Assembly (NCBI GenBank): GCA_900312665.1
Contig: ONZQ02000006.1
Span: 329,981 to 393,980, forward strand
From: Cephalotrichum gorgonifer
Lineage: Eukaryota; Ascomycota; Sordariomycetes; Microascales; Microascaceae
Length of the DNA stretch: 64,000 nt
Direction: 5' to 3'
Part shown: in pieces, positions 49,395-62,082 of the stretch
Layout: the number at the start of each line of letters is the position of its first letter
How positions within the stretch are numbered: position 1 is the first letter of the stretch
Notes under the pieces: model-generated
Database searches by the model: none
Seen by the model: only the letters and a program-made list of their open reading frames with translations
Told to the model about the DNA's origin: nothing
Translations under genes and position numbers: made by a program

Positions 49395-51505
49395 TGTGAA
49401 AGGGCGATGTTTGCCATCGCCGGGCAACGGAAATCGACCATCATTCGGCCGCTAACATGATGGGCCACCTCTCCACACACACACACTCCAAACTCGACCT
49501 TGCAACCCCCTCAATTGTTCGACGGCGACAGAGATAAACTTGCATGGATACAGAATGAATTCGGCGGCGAATGCAGCAATATTTTACAGCATGGCAATTT
49601 TCTTCCCTCTCTTTGTCTCTCGAGTCATTCGTCTTTTTCGTTTGCGCAGTCTATCTCCGTTTTGCGTTTCTTCCGCACGTATCTCCAACAAACAAAAAGT
49701 CGGCGAGGAGAAAGTTCCATACATACCCTGTACCGCATCGCAAGTCCTTTGATTTTCTTTTCGTATTTCATATTTCATGTGTCTTTTTTTTGCAACCCCA
49801 AACACCAAGCATAACAGATTTGAAGCACAGCACGGCACGCGTCGATTTTTATATTCTTTTTTCATTTTGTCTCGTTTCGTTTTCTTTTTTCTTCTCAAAA
49901 ATTCTCTTGAGTCATTCATACGTGTACGCTTTCGGAATCGAGGACAAACCAGAAACACCCCTCTAGAGGCAAACCCGAACCGGAATTCGGGATCTCCTAA
50001 TGAGCTGGTTATTGGATGGAAAGGGGTCGAGAGCGCAAGAGACAAAAAGATTGTGGAAACCGAATCCCCAAAGGCGGGGGATGGTTTTAGGGGGCAGCAG
50101 CAAGACGTTGGACCCCGACCAACAGGAGGCTTGCGGCCCGAGGAAACAAGGGTGGTCGTGAGGGAAGGGAGAGAAGGGGATAGTTGAGGAGCGGTTGGGG
50201 ATAATTCGGAATGAATGTATCGAGGCGATTCGACCACAAAACAACTACGAGCAACAGCGACCGAACGGCCCGCTTTGAACGACGATGATTTGGCGAACGA
50301 ATGAAGTCGCCGGGTGCATTGATAACGGAAACAGGGGAGACACGGGGGGTGGGAATGGCATTGTGACGATGCCTACATGTACTCCTCGTCGTCTGTCTGC
50401 AAGCCCCAATATCTCGAGGTTGCGAGGGCGAGGGAGATAAGACCTCACTCGGTAGCTCTATATCAGAGATGCTGGTTCACGCAGAATCCCGGTATCTTCG
50501 CCGCTACCAACGTATCTCGTTCTTCTCCGAGGTAGCTAGCTTAGTTAACAAGGGGAACGAATAAAAACACTGCCCAAATATTTTGTGCACCTTGATACTT
50601 TGGTGACGCTCGCTGTGACTGATTGGCCTATAGCTGGGAATACGACTACGAGTATGTCAGATGGTAGCAGACACTGCAAAGTAACATGAACTGCGAATAC
50701 CCAACACTCGCGCAATGTCGATCTCCCAGTGAAATTGCCCCCAGAGGCGCGTGCATGTGGTGGGGAGGGTCTTTCATTTCCACTGCATGTTGCAGTTGCA
50801 GTGCATACGGGGAAGACGGGATGGAGAAGTGCCCATTGGGACGGGACTGCTCTCAAAGCCTCCGTGTCTTACCCACAATCAGGGATTTGGGGGAGGATGA
50901 TGCTGCTTGTTAGACAGGGGTAGCCAACGATATGTTGGGATTCTCCGGGTTTCTACGCAGAGTTTAAGTGGTGCGGAGAGTGGGATGATGCAGGATCATT
51001 ACTTTTTTTCCCCTTCTTTATAATATATTATCCTCTTCCTTGGGCAATCGGGCTGTACCGATACTCATATTTCAGGTGAGGCGGAAGCATGTGCAGGGAA
51101 TCCTGGAATAGGGGGGATAAGCGGATATAGGGCGAAATGAGGATTCGGAGATTACTTGTAATAATACTTGTCTTGATAGTTGTCTGCGTTATTCTATTTT
51201 CGGTATTATTATTGATTCCTGCAGGCTAGGGCTGGGCTGAGAGACAGGCCCATGGATGCGTTGAGAATTCCTCTTTCCGGAGTGCGAGAAATACGACGAG
51301 GACGGGTACCCGTACTCGAGCAAGCATACTTGGAGATGGCAGGTAGTGAGGCAATATCAGACGATGGATGCGCTCGGGGCGCCGCCACCAACGGCAGGAG
51401 CGTTGGGCGGTTCCAGACCGCCTTCTTTTTTTATTAGTATTATCATGAAGTTTACGCCACGCCCGCCATCTCCAACCTCCGACATCCAACGTCCCACATC
51501 TGCTA
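49395..51505. other. Convergent intergenic region
   Basis: Between the stops of the cyclin (+) and the retropepsin-like gene (-). It starts with T-rich DNA typical of a 3' UTR (to about 49910). TACTTGTA occurs near 51153. No gene is supported. Confidence 0.55.
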
Positions 51506-53581
51506 CTAACTCCCCGACCGCCTCACTCCATCCAGTGGACCCCTCCTCTTACCAGCCGCATCCATCATGGCCTGTCTCGGCTCAACCCTGTACTCCGTCA
51601 GCTTCTCGCCCCTATGATTCACAATCCCCAGCACGCTCGCCCCTGGCTCCCTGGGGCTCTCCCTGTCAACCAGCCACCTGTCCCCGGAGATCCGCTGCTT
51701 GAACCGGATCGCGGGCTGGTGCCACGCCTCGTCCCTCAGCTCCGCCGCGCCGCCCACATCCCACCGCACCCCGAGCCTCTTCTGGCCCGGGAACTTGAGT
51801 GCGCCGAGCACGTCGCGCCTGTCCTCGCCCATCCAGATCGTCTTGGCCCCCGGCACGACGGACACGTAGCTCGCCATGAACGGGAGCATGCCCGAGAGCC
51901 TCGCGCCCGGGGCCCCATCCGCCGCCGCCGGGATTGACATGACGGGGACGATGTCGCCTAGCTCGTGCCGCTCGGCGGGCCACACGGGCCGGGAGGCGTC
52001 CACGAGGGAGCGCCCGTCCGACGTGCAGACCGTCGTGCGGATCTCGTAGAGGCGGGTTTCTATTCTGCCGCCGACCGTGGTCACCGTGACCACCGACTGC
52101 GCCGGGTACGACGCGCGATCTATGCCCATTAACTTGAGGTCGTTCTCGTAGAGGCTGGGGAAGGTGGCGCCCGAGTCGAGGAGGACGTCGAAGTAGAGCT
52201 GCGGAGCGGAGGGATCATCGGCCACGGTCAGGCTCGAGCGGACCCTTGCCGGGTCTTTAGTATACGCCCCGCTCTGCTGTGTGTGATGCCTTTCCTCTTC
52301 CTCCTCCTCCTCCTTGCTGGCCGGTGACTGCGGCGCTCCCCCACCCTTCTTGGCCTTTGGTGTGGGCTCCACGCGCGAGACGCCGCCCTTCGACTCCCGT
52401 GATACATATGACTTCACCCTCCGGAATCCCATCGTGATGTTCCAGCTGCCCAATCCCCAGCGGTTCCTGTTCTGCACCGAGACGGTAGCCCTCATGGCCC
52501 TCGGGGCCTCCTCCCCGCCGTCCGAGAGCGGCGCCTCGTACCAGAGCCAGCCAGGGCTGTGGATCCTCGCGTACCGGTCTAGCCTCGCCTCGCGGTCGGC
52601 GCAGAAGGACTCGTACGAGGGGAGGATGTCGACGACGCGCCCGTTCCAAATAAGCGTCCAGTGGCTCCAGTACCGGATGGCGGAGGACTCGTAGGCCCGG
52701 ATGGCGCCGAGGATGTTGGCGGACTCGGCGGGGCACTCGCTTGTAGAGAGGGCCGAGCGGAGCGTCGAGAGGCGGGCGGAGATGGCAGCTTGGTGGGTTG
52801 AGGGTAGGTTGTTGCTGGGGACTTGGTCAGTTTCTGTGTTCGGGGACTGGTTTTCTTGGGGTGACGTGTTGAAGGGGTGGCAGAGAAAGAGGTGGGACTG
52901 AGAAATTTACATGGGCGTGATATTTTCCTCATTCATCTCCAGCTCGTCCAGCTCCCGGCGTGAGTGCTCCAGCTGCGCCAGGATGGGCCCTACCGCGGCG
53001 GGCGTGTTCTCTAGGGTATGTTCGTAGAGGACCTCCCACTGCCTCACTGTCCTTCTCGCCATCTCCGCCCGGCTCAGGTTCTCGCCAAGCGATCTCCCGA
53101 TGACGATGGACGGCTCCCATCTATGCCTCCTCTCACCTGTCATACTAGGGGGCAGGCTCAGACCTCTAGATGGGTGTGGTGTGGGCGGCCTGTGTATTTC
53201 GGAGCTACCGCCGGGAGACAACATTGCCGGTCTCCCGGTCCCCAGAACCCTCCCGAGGAAGGTCCCTACCCGGGACTCTGCGCCTCGGGGAGGGCATTTT
53301 TCGAAGATCGAGGGTGTTTCCGGCCCGGGACGCCCCGCCTGTGCTCTCGCTCCCTCGGGGCGGTCGTCTGCTCCGTCGGCCCCGCAGGTGATCGGAGACT
53401 CAGGGGCGGCCGTACCGGTATCCGGCCGTCGTTCTTCAGCGTTCCGAGATGTCCGGCGTCTCTTTCTGGGAGGCTCCCGAGATTCCTGGTCGTGTTGCTG
53501 GCGACGGCTCCCGGGACCCGGCAGGCGGTCTGAGGTTTGCAGCCCCGATCGAGTAGTGACAGGCATAATGGGGATATGCAC
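51506..53581 (-). CDS. Retropepsin-like aspartic protease-domain protein, function unknown
   Basis: Exons on the minus strand are 52911..53581 and 51506..52814, 659 aa. The 96-nt intron has a GTAAAT donor, a CTGAC branch site and a CCCAG acceptor; it removes an in-frame stop and keeps the frame. Start is the first ATG; a second, five codons on, begins MPVTTRSG, a common fungal N-terminus, and may be the true one. Residues 1-150 are Arg/Pro/Ser-rich and probably disordered. A helical part follows (about 150-330; WEVLYEHTLE, IRYWSHWTLIWNGRVVDILP). The C-terminal domain has LYFDVLLDSGATFPSLYE with Asp437-Ser-Gly-Ala-Thr, the DSGAT active-site form of retropepsins, then a flap-like glycine turn and an ILG-like VLGALKFPG. 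The intron and the absence of RT, integrase or LTRs argue against a transposon. Catalytic activity and substrate are inference. Confidence 0.7.
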
Positions 53582-54373
53582 GATGAGATGATGCTTTAGA
53601 CTTTGTTAACAGTTTGGCTACCGTATTGTATACGATGCGGAACTTTGACATTCTACTAATACATCCTTGTCTTCCTCAGCTCCAACGGATATCTCAATAG
53701 AAGTACGAGAGGACTTTAGTACACAGCTGAAAATTCACCCAACCCCAAAGCGGAAAGTGAAATCACGGCAGTGTCCGGAAACAGAGAGATATGGTTAACT
53801 CTGGAATTCGGTAAGTCGCAGTGTTAGTGTTCCCTCTCCCCTGGAATGTTGGCCGCAGCATCTTGGTCAAGGGCTATTTCTTCTTGATTTAAAACAAAGA
53901 GAAGTGAATGGCATTGCCATTCCTCGTTTGTAGTGCCTCTCCCTATTGTACCTGCGCCTTATAGGTTGGAATGCATCTACTCCGCCCTTGGCTAGAGATG
54001 GAAATTCCAGCACCACCTTAACGGGGAGGGTAAAGGTGAGGAAGAAGGGCTTTGTTTCCGGAACAAAGTCTTCTGGTGGCAGCCCATAATTGACAGCAGG
54101 CTGCCGATGGTGTAATTCATTCATGTTTCTTCCGCTTTCCCCTTCTTCTTTTATTTTCGTGCCTTGTAAGTTATTTGCTCTTCTTGATATTGTGCACATA
54201 TCTCTGGATGGTAGTTGGAACATCGTGAGAATACTCCTGCATTGCCTCGCTTGCCAAATTCACTTACACGCATGACATTAAGCATACCCCGCGACACTAG
54301 CTGTCGGCATCCGGATCAGAGATAAACCTCGATACATAATAAGCTTGGCCGCTGGGGCGTGGCTGCACTCACC
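53582..54373. promoter_or_regulatory. Divergent promoter, retropepsin-like gene / 1190-aa gene
   Basis: 792 bp between two divergently transcribed genes of unknown function. No ORF is credible and no clear TATA box is visible. Confidence 0.55.
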
Positions 54374-57300
54374 ATGGAACAGCAGTCAGGTAACTATCTC
54401 GATCTCAGCCCCGACATTACCTCTCTAAATCCTCGCCATCTGACCCCCCTTCTGACCAATCTCTGCAGACAAGTTGAGAACACTCCTCGACAACATAAAA
54501 TATGATGCCCCCCAAGAACTCCTCCCGGATCTCATAGCCCACATCGCGGAGGACGATCCCTACCACTTCTTCCGCTACGTCCAGGACCTCCTCGAGGCCC
54601 GCCGCCTCGACACTCTCCTCCTGACACACGAGGCGCTATGGGAACACATCCGCTCCATGTACGTGGAGCGCTTCCCCTGGCTCCGCCGCCGCGACCTGAA
54701 GTACGGGGCTGCGGTCCCGGAGAGGGGGCGGGAGCGGAATAGGCGGCTGGCGGCGGCGCTTCTGAAGGCGTACAACAAGATCCCCGGGAACTACTACAAG
54801 GAGGACTGGATCACGGAGTATCTGGCGCAGAATGGGTTGGACTGGGATGACGTTGCGGTGGGGAGGCACCTGAGAATGGAGATACCGGGTGCGGGGCAAA
54901 TGCAGATGCCAAATGCAGATACGCTCCGTCTTGACCCTAGAGCGGGCACGATGGGGCTGTCACGGGCTTCTATGGACCATGAGGACGGCAATGAGGGTGA
55001 CAATTCAGACTCAGGTTCAGAGGATGAAGAGTCGGAAAGTGGACATCATCCGGGGGAGGAGGACGGGGACGGAGAGTATGAGGAGCCTATCGCTAAGATG
55101 GTGCAGGCCCCCAACACCCCCGACCATAGTCATGAGGGGTCGAGGATCTTAGATGAAGACGACCCAGGGAATAAGATGGCGGAACAGGGAGGGGAAACTT
55201 CGGAGGGCGAGGGGGCTCGGTTGCCGCCAACGCCCGGTTCTGGTGCAGGTTCAAGCCGGCGCACATCAGCCGCTGATTCTGTGCTAGATCTCGATCAACC
55301 CCAGTTCGGGGAGTCACGCGTGCCCTGGGTGCCGCCCACGACCGCACCCTCAGGAGGAGCGCCGCCGCCCAAGCCGAGCGAGGTGGGGGACTGGCTCCTT
55401 AGCTGGCTCAGGAGCACCGGCGCGGGGAAGGCGGAGGATTTCGAGCCGCACCCGTATAAGGGCTGGGTGGTGTCGTCGCCGCGCGTGATGCTCATCCGCA
55501 TCGCCAACTTCCTCAGCGACGAGGACATCGACCGCACGCCCGAATGGTCGCGCAAGGTGGCCGAGCTCACCGAGTACCTCGCGCACCTCCTGCTCAACTT
55601 CAACGGCAAGGAGAACAGCTGGGGTTACTCGCTGCAGGAGGCCATCTCGATGCTGCAGACGCACGCGGTATTCGAGGAGTACCACTACGGGAAGCCGCCG
55701 CTCAAGCTCCACTTTGACGAGGCAGCCCGGCCGAGGCAGAGGCTGCGCCCCGTCGAGGGGTCGAGTCTGGTCATGCGGCCCCGGGGGAGGGCCCAGAACA
55801 ACACCGCCCCGAGGAACCTCCTCCACAGGCTGCCGCAGGGCGCGTGGGACGCGGGGTACGATATGCCGCGCAAGGCCCTCCAGAGGTTCTTCATGCGGGA
55901 GCTGCGCAAGGACGAGAAGAAGTACTGGACGGAAACGAGGGCCGACCTCCCGCCCAACGGAAGGCCCGCGAGGGAGTGGCGTGACCACGAGAACGACTTC
56001 GTCGACGACCGCGCCATCACGGACGAGTATCCGGTAGGCTTCAACATGTGCGAGGTGGAGGACGGCACCTTCGTCTCGTGCATGCGGCTCGGGCCCCTCC
56101 GGACGTACGAGGAGCTACACAAATCCTGCGCCTTCAGGTTCAGGGGGGAGGTGGTGGATGCCGAGAAGCAGCCCGCAAATAGGTCTGCGAAGAACAAGCA
56201 GCTCCTGCAGTTCTCCAGGTTCCGTGGGGCTAACCGGGCGGCGGTGACGTTCGCGCTGAGGACGCTGGGGTCCCAGACGAGGGAGATCAGGGCCGTCAGC
56301 AGCCCGTGGAGGAAGCTCGTAATCCCCCGGCCGGACCAGAGGAGGAGGAGGAAGCTCGGGTACCCGGGCATCATCTGGAAGCCCCTCCAGCTGGAGAGCG
56401 ATCAGGTTCCCAAAGATGAGTTCGATCCCATGGCGTACAACTTCTGGCACAACATGCTCCTCGAGAACCAGGGGAGCTGGGCAAGGGCTAAGATCGTAGA
56501 GGTCGAGAAGGCGAGGGAGATGCTCGTAGGGAGGAACAAGGCCAGGTACCCGCCCGCCCCGAAGAGAAACTTCAAGGGCCCGTATACCGCGGTCGAGGTC
56601 AACGAGGAGAGGCACGTCAACGAGCAGTTCCTCAAGCGGCTCAAGAAGACCTGGCGCGATCTCGAGACCGCGGCGCGCCTGAGCCCCCGCGAGGCCCTTA
56701 CGGAGGTCCTGACGAGTATCGAGTGGGGCCGCCAGTTGATTCCACTGGCGGAAGAGGAGGGGACGTTCCCCTTTAACGTTATCAACCACGCGAACAAAAT
56801 GGCGAGGGAGGTCTTCCCCATGAAGCCCGATGATAGGGACCTGGAGCTTCTGGAGCGTATGTCCCACATCTCCGTCAACAAGATGATGCTGAAGCTTGTG
56901 CCCAAGGAGTGGAGCGCTAGGCAGCGCATCTTCGCCGACCGCCTGCATGCGCTCGTGGACGATATCAGCCCGAAGAGCATCTTTGCGACGGTGGATGCCA
57001 AGGCGACGCTGGAGGAGGTGGTTGGGGCTATCAACGTCAACATCAACGGGCCCGTGAAGAGGGTGGCTTTCACACCCCAAGAGACTTTCGATTATCTGCA
57101 GGAGCTGGAGGTTTTCAAGAGAGTCCGGTGAGTTCCTTCCTCCCCCCCCGGCCTTTTTTACCCGTAAAGACAAGATCACACCTAACTGGGTTTTCATAGC
57201 ATCATCCCCACCGTTGACGGAGCCGGGCAAGCAGGCCCGCCATCCTACTCCCGCCCCACGGTGGACATGCACCCGGAACAAACCTTCCTCTGGGCCTACG

Positions 57301-58097
57301 ACCTCCGAAGGCAGATCCCCGCCCGACCGGCCCCCCGATACCTAACCTACGAAGGCCTGGAGAAGCTTGGACCGGAAGAGAAGGCGAAGACCCTTTCCAG
57401 GACGATACCGCTCCTAAAGGGCACGGCCTGGCGGCTCGGTAAGACCATGCGCCTCCTCGAGGAGACCCTGGCCCAGACGGTGCCGACGGCGGCCCAGAGG
57501 GCCAGGCTCCGCTCGTCCTACCGCGACCTGACGCGGAACTGGGAGAAGAAGGTCGACATGCAGCGGGACGACAAGGGCGCCCGGCAGGCCCTCGACTACA
57601 GGGACGTGATCCGCTACGCCCAGCCCGCGCGCTACCGCGCCGAGTGGGCCAACGACGACGTCCCGCACGACGAGGGAGAGATCCTGCGCGCCGTGTTCGA
57701 TAACATCCTGCGCGAGTCCCACGAGAATAAGACCATGCTGTGGCCCGCCCGGTGGCACCGCGCGCGGTGTCCCGGGATGGGGAGAGACAAGATCACCTGG
57801 AGCAGGGACGCCGTCTGGTCGTGGGCGAGGCCCGACGTGCGGAGGAGCAAGAGGTACTTCCACCTGAACCGGTGGCCCGTACACCTCCAGACGCAGAAGG
57901 GGCGGGAGGCGATAGAGAAGGCGAGCCGCGAGCCGATGCCGAACGCCGTGTTCGGCGCGGGGCCGAAGCGCGGGGCCGTGGTGACGGAGGAGGAGAGGCT
58001 GCGAGGGAGGCTGGCGCTGATGAGCAAGGAGTTGGAGCCTCTTAGGCAGCAGGGGCGGCCGGGATTCCCGATCCCGGAGGGAGAAGGCGGTTCTTGA
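54374..58097 (+). CDS. Large protein of unknown function, 1190 aa
   Basis: CDS is join(54374..54389, 54469..57127, 57200..58097). The first exon codes MEQQS and splices with GTAACT/GCAG borders; the second intron has GTGAGT, a CTAAC branch site and TAG. Residues 1-140 look helical and ordered (LRTLLDNIKYDAPQELLPDL; MYVERFPWLRRRDLKYG). An acidic, Ser-rich linker follows (about 170-300). The remaining 850 residues form a well-structured, Arg- and Trp-rich region (WLLSWLRSTGAG, SPRVMLIRIANFLSDEDIDR, FRFRGEVVDAEKQ, YNFWHNMLLENQGSWARAK). I see no signal peptide, membrane segment or catalytic motif I can name. Composition matches the neighbours and there are no frame breaks, so this is a real gene. 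Residues implying function were not recognised; many basic patches would suit nucleic acid or a large assembly, which is only inference. Confidence 0.8.
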
Positions 58098-58714
58098 GGC
58101 GAGGGTTAAGTGCTGGATGGAGAGGCCGAGTCTATATAGGGTGGTGGGGGTTGCCTAGTGGCTGGTAAGAGTGGTCGTCGATGTGACGAGACGTGTTTTC
58201 CTTTTTTGTATTCAGGTGTTTTTATCGGCCTGGTCTGGTTATGTTCATGTTCAGTCACCCCTTGGATTACGGACCGGTGTTATGGTTAGCTAGTTCATCG
58301 TTTGAGTGGGTATTCTGCCCATAGCCCCAAGAGTGACAAGTCCCCGTTCGCCTCGGAGACTTCGTGCGGTTATAGGGTTGTTAGCCTATGTAACATGTAT
58401 GTTAGTTGGGATACCGTCCTGGCATGCAGTGCCAGGCAAGATCGATACCACATGCATAACAAGAACACCATCGTAGCTACATTAGAACCATACGTGAACA
58501 TATCATATCAATGAGGCATACCCCACAGGTCCTTTAGTCGAATTCCGGATTTGAAGCTAATCTACCTAGCCTCAAACCCGATGCCCTAACCAGCCGCCCA
58601 TGCAACGACCAAAATCGACATAAATGTGATCCGTTTTTAAGCGTGCCAAACCAAACAAACAAGACGTGGTAAACGCCGAATCCCTCCCCTCATCACACGA
58701 CGCAACAGACCCGT
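58098..58714. other. Convergent intergenic region
   Basis: 617 bp of 3' UTR sequence between the 1190-aa gene (+) and uS5 (-). No gene seen. Confidence 0.6.
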
Positions 58715-59750
58715 TTAGATGCGCTTGTCCCGAAGCGTATCGGCGTACTCCTCCAGGGGACTCCTGATGAGCTTGGTCTCCTTCCAGAGGTCGGGGGTGA
58801 GGAAGCCGTAGGTGTTGGAGACGGCGGTGAAGGTGGCCTTGAGGGTGTTCTCGAGGGTCTTGGTCGAACCGGCGGACGAGGTGTACGCATCATCGACACC
58901 AGCGAGCTGGAGGAAGCGCTTGACGGCGGGGGAGGCAACGAGACCAGTACCACGGGGGGCGGGGATGAGCTGTAGGAGACGGATTGTTAGTGAGAGGAGA
59001 ACAAAAAAAAGCAGTTGTTTTTCAAGCACGAATTCGTTATGGGGAGGGCTTGGGGCTTTTCACATACGCGGACGGTGACGGAACCGCACTTTCCACTCTG
59101 CTTGCAGGGAAGGGAGTGGGGGGCACCAAGGTTGTTACCCCAGTATCCGCGGCGGACGGGGATGACGCTGAGCTTGGCGATGATGATGGCGGCGCGGATG
59201 GCGGTGGCGACCTCCTTGGAGGTCTTGATGCCGAGACCGACGTGGCCCTCGGAGTCGCCAATGATGACGATGGCCTTGAAGCGGGTACGCTGACCGGCAC
59301 GGGTCTGCTTCTGGACGGGCTTGATCTGTTCATCACGGAAATTTCCTCGGTCAGCTACCATTCTTCCAAAATAAACCGTTTTTCCCACCCCCGGTTCCGC
59401 AATCCAACAACCAGTTCTCCCAATCAATTGGTAAGAAGGGGAGAGGTTGGGTTGGGGATTTCTTAGGGCTATTATCGCACCTTCATGACCTCATCCTTGA
59501 GCTTGGGAAGGAAGGCGTCGACGATCTGGTACTCCTTGATGGGGAGAGAGTGGAGGTAGATCTCCTCCATGCTGTTGATCTTGCCAGCCTTGACGAGACG
59601 GCCGAGCTTGGTGACGGGCTGCCACTCCTTCTCGTCGTTCTTTCCGCGGCGTCCACGGCCACGGCCGCGGCCCCTGCCACGGTCACCACCACGTCCACGG
59701 TCACCGCCGCGGGACGCGAAGCCGCCACGGGCGCCAGCTCGGTCAGCCAT
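58715..59750 (-). CDS. RPS2: 40S ribosomal protein uS5 (Rps2)
   Basis: Structural protein of the small ribosomal subunit at the mRNA entry channel. Exons on the minus strand are 59481..59750, 59068..59325 and 58715..58969, 260 aa, all introns in phase 0, giving the usual eukaryotic length. The N-terminus is an Arg-Gly repeat (GGDRGRGGDRGRGRGRGRG), a known arginine-methylation target. The S5 N-terminal domain follows, with QKQTRAGQRTRFKAIVIIGD and GHVGLGIKTSKEVATAIRAA, then the C-terminal fold with IPAPRGTGLVASPAVKRFLQLAG. The C-terminus is DTLRDKRI. Nothing is odd. The 628-bp region upstream should carry its strong promoter. Confidence 0.97.
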
Positions 59751-60378
59751 TGTGATTGAGGTTATGTGAAGGTCGCGAATCGAGCGTCGGATTCGCGGTC
59801 GTTGGGTTGAGGGAGTTTAACGGCGGACGTCGAAAGGAAAATCCGGGTGTGGTTGTGGAATGTCGTCGGCTGGGTCACTTTTTTTCAAGGAATTGGCGGG
59901 GTGGCACTTCCGAGTGGAATTTTTGGGTGTGGACCGCTCCCGAGCCCTAAATTCGTGTGGTGCCTTGATTATTAGGTGTCAACACCGAAAATGGTACGTA
60001 CCCGGTTTCGGTGAGACCTCGGTGAGCGGCCACTACCATATACCATGTAGTCCAGCGAGCGCTAATAGCATCACCTGCCTGGACAGGCTTTTTCTTTCAT
60101 ATGTGTTTACTCATGTCAAACATGTGGTATATACCAATATGCACATTTTCCACACCAGCATCGTGTTTCTTAGAATTATAGATTCATCCTTGTTGGTGTG
60201 ATCGGAGAGTGACCACCTGGAGCTTGAAGTCGAGAAGTACCATACTCGTACAATTCATTAACGGACAGCACTGCGCAAGCGGCAGAAAGTGGAGAGAAAC
60301 TATGTAGATGTATGGAAAGAGAATGCAGTTTGGATCTGTCGCCCATCTCCCGGGCACCATCGGTGATTCAGTGGAGTG
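59751..60378. promoter_or_regulatory. uS5 promoter region and sulfurtransferase 3' UTR
   Basis: Lies upstream of uS5 and downstream of the sulfurtransferase, both on the minus strand. A short inverted repeat with CGGTTTCGGTGAGACCTCGG lies near 60003-60022. No gene. Confidence 0.5.
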
Positions 60379-61462
60379 TTAGTTCTCGCCCTCGGTCTTC
60401 AGAATGAGATTCTCCTCGGGCTTAACTCTTTGTGCCCATTCCCTGCACGGATCAGTTAGCGATGGCTTGTCTAAGTAGGCAATGGGAGGACAGTGGGTAT
60501 ACTCACGTCCAGCTACCGTCGTAGACTTTCCTCGTCTCCTCCGAGCCGTACCCAGCAATATCTAGCGCGACCTCGATAACACACGCCGTGACACCGGAGC
60601 CACAGCTGCTAACGATCGGCTTCTCGGGATCCACGCCCTTCTCCTGGAAGATCTGGCGCAGCTTCTCGGCCGGATAGTAAGCCTTGGTCTCCGGGTCCAG
60701 TACCGCATTGAAAGGCAGGCTAATGGATCCAGGCATGTGTCCCGAGGAAAGAGCCTCCCGGGGCTCGGGGTCCTTCCCAGTCCAGCGACCGGCCGGACGA
60801 GCATCTAGGATCTGCACGCCTTCCGAGCCTTCCTTTCCGTGATCCTGTGCAATATCCTTGACTTGTTCAAAAGAGGCAACCCTAGACTCGTCGATCGGCT
60901 GTATCGGATACGTACAGCAGTCGACACTATACAGCTCTCCGGACTCGGTGGGGAACCCCCCCTCAACCCACAGCCTGAAGTTGTTGAGCAGGTGCACCTT
61001 GGGGTGTCCGAACAGCTTCATCGTCCACGCGACCCTCGGCGCGCTGAATATCCCGAGCTCCTTCGAGTCGTACACAACAACGGTATCCTCCCGCCGAACG
61101 CCGATCTCGCTCATGGTAAGGGCGAACTCCTTGGGGTCGGGAAGCATGTGCGGGTATGGGGAGTGCTTGTCGATGACCTTGTCGAGGTCGAAGAAGCGAG
61201 CCTTGGGGATGCGCTTCTCGCGGAAGACCTCGATGCCGGAGCGGCTGTCGTTTGGCATGAACCAGGAGGCGCAGACGGCGACGGTCTTGGGCTCGGGGCT
61301 GATGCGGGGCGGGTTCTTGGCCAGGGCGTCGGAGAGCTCCTGGGGCGTCACAATGAAGGAGGAGAAGAATCGGGTGGTCGGGGAGGCGGCCGTTCGGGCA
61401 ACTTGCGCGCCGAGTAGCTTAAGGCCCACCCGGTGGGAGCGGAGGACTGCAGGGAGAGACAT
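60379..61462 (-). CDS. TUM1: 3-mercaptopyruvate sulfurtransferase / rhodanese (Tum1-like)
   Basis: Transfers sulfur from 3-mercaptopyruvate, for cysteine breakdown or, as in yeast Tum1, for tRNA thiolation. Exons on the minus strand are 60507..61462 and 60379..60442, 339 aa, with a GTGAGT donor after TGGAC and a TGCAG acceptor; the short last exon codes EWAQRVKPEENLILKTEGEN. It has tandem rhodanese domains. The first (about 36-175) is the inactive type, with FFDLDKVID and VVVYDSKELGIFSAPR. The second holds the active-site loop CGSGVTA with Cys287; the CG[S/A]GV[T/A] form separates mercaptopyruvate from thiosulfate sulfurtransferases. The N-terminus (MSLPAVLRSHRVGLKLLGAQ, then more Arg) looks like a mitochondrial presequence, so a mitochondrial form is likely. 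Confidence 0.94.
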
Positions 61463-62082
61463 GATGCGTGGATATGTAGGTTACTTGTATGGTGAACCTG
61501 TACCGAGTTTGGTTTGTCCTCGTGACGTGACGTGACTTCTCAAGGTAGGATAAGGAACCGTGAGACAGTCTAGCCTGTGGTAATTGCGAGGAGAGGGGAT
61601 TCACTCAGTCATCTCTGGCCGGGCGGGACCAGTGGAAGTGAGTCCAACGAGTTAGGCCCTTTGTGGGTGCATCCCAGGGGAATTGATTGCGGGGATGCTT
61701 AAAAGCTGGAATTGGGGTCAATTCGCGGTGTGCTGGGGGACCCTGTGCCGGTAAAACGGGAGATCGTGAGAAGTTGGTAAAACGGTAACCTGGATTTGCC
61801 AGTGATAACGAATGTCATGCCGTGATAGTGGAGTGGAGCTTGGACCACCACCCTCTCCGAAGGCGCAACGGAGATATTAGACGGATGTCAGAATGCGCCA
61901 CCTGTCAGCATGTGCCTTTAGACTTCCGCTGGCTCCACCGCACGAACTTCGGGGACCCTGGGCTCCCCGACAACCCGCATTCAAGACTCGTACCATAATA
62001 AGCCAGTTTGGGCACCCGACTTCGCGCTTTGAGAGCTACGAGTATAAACAAAAAGCCAGCTTACCCGCGTAACAACGCCAGG
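61463..62082. promoter_or_regulatory. Divergent promoter, sulfurtransferase / APC11
   Basis: 620 bp between two divergent start codons, so both promoters should be here. One TACTTGTA word lies near 61479. A TATAAA element is at about 62044 on the + strand, only 40 nt before the Apc11 start codon. Confidence 0.55.

Noticed and set aside
55350..57281. Long minus-strand ORFs of 212, 229, 223 and 388 codons
   Set aside because: Antisense shadows of the 1190-aa gene, whose own frame has ordered protein features and clean splice sites.
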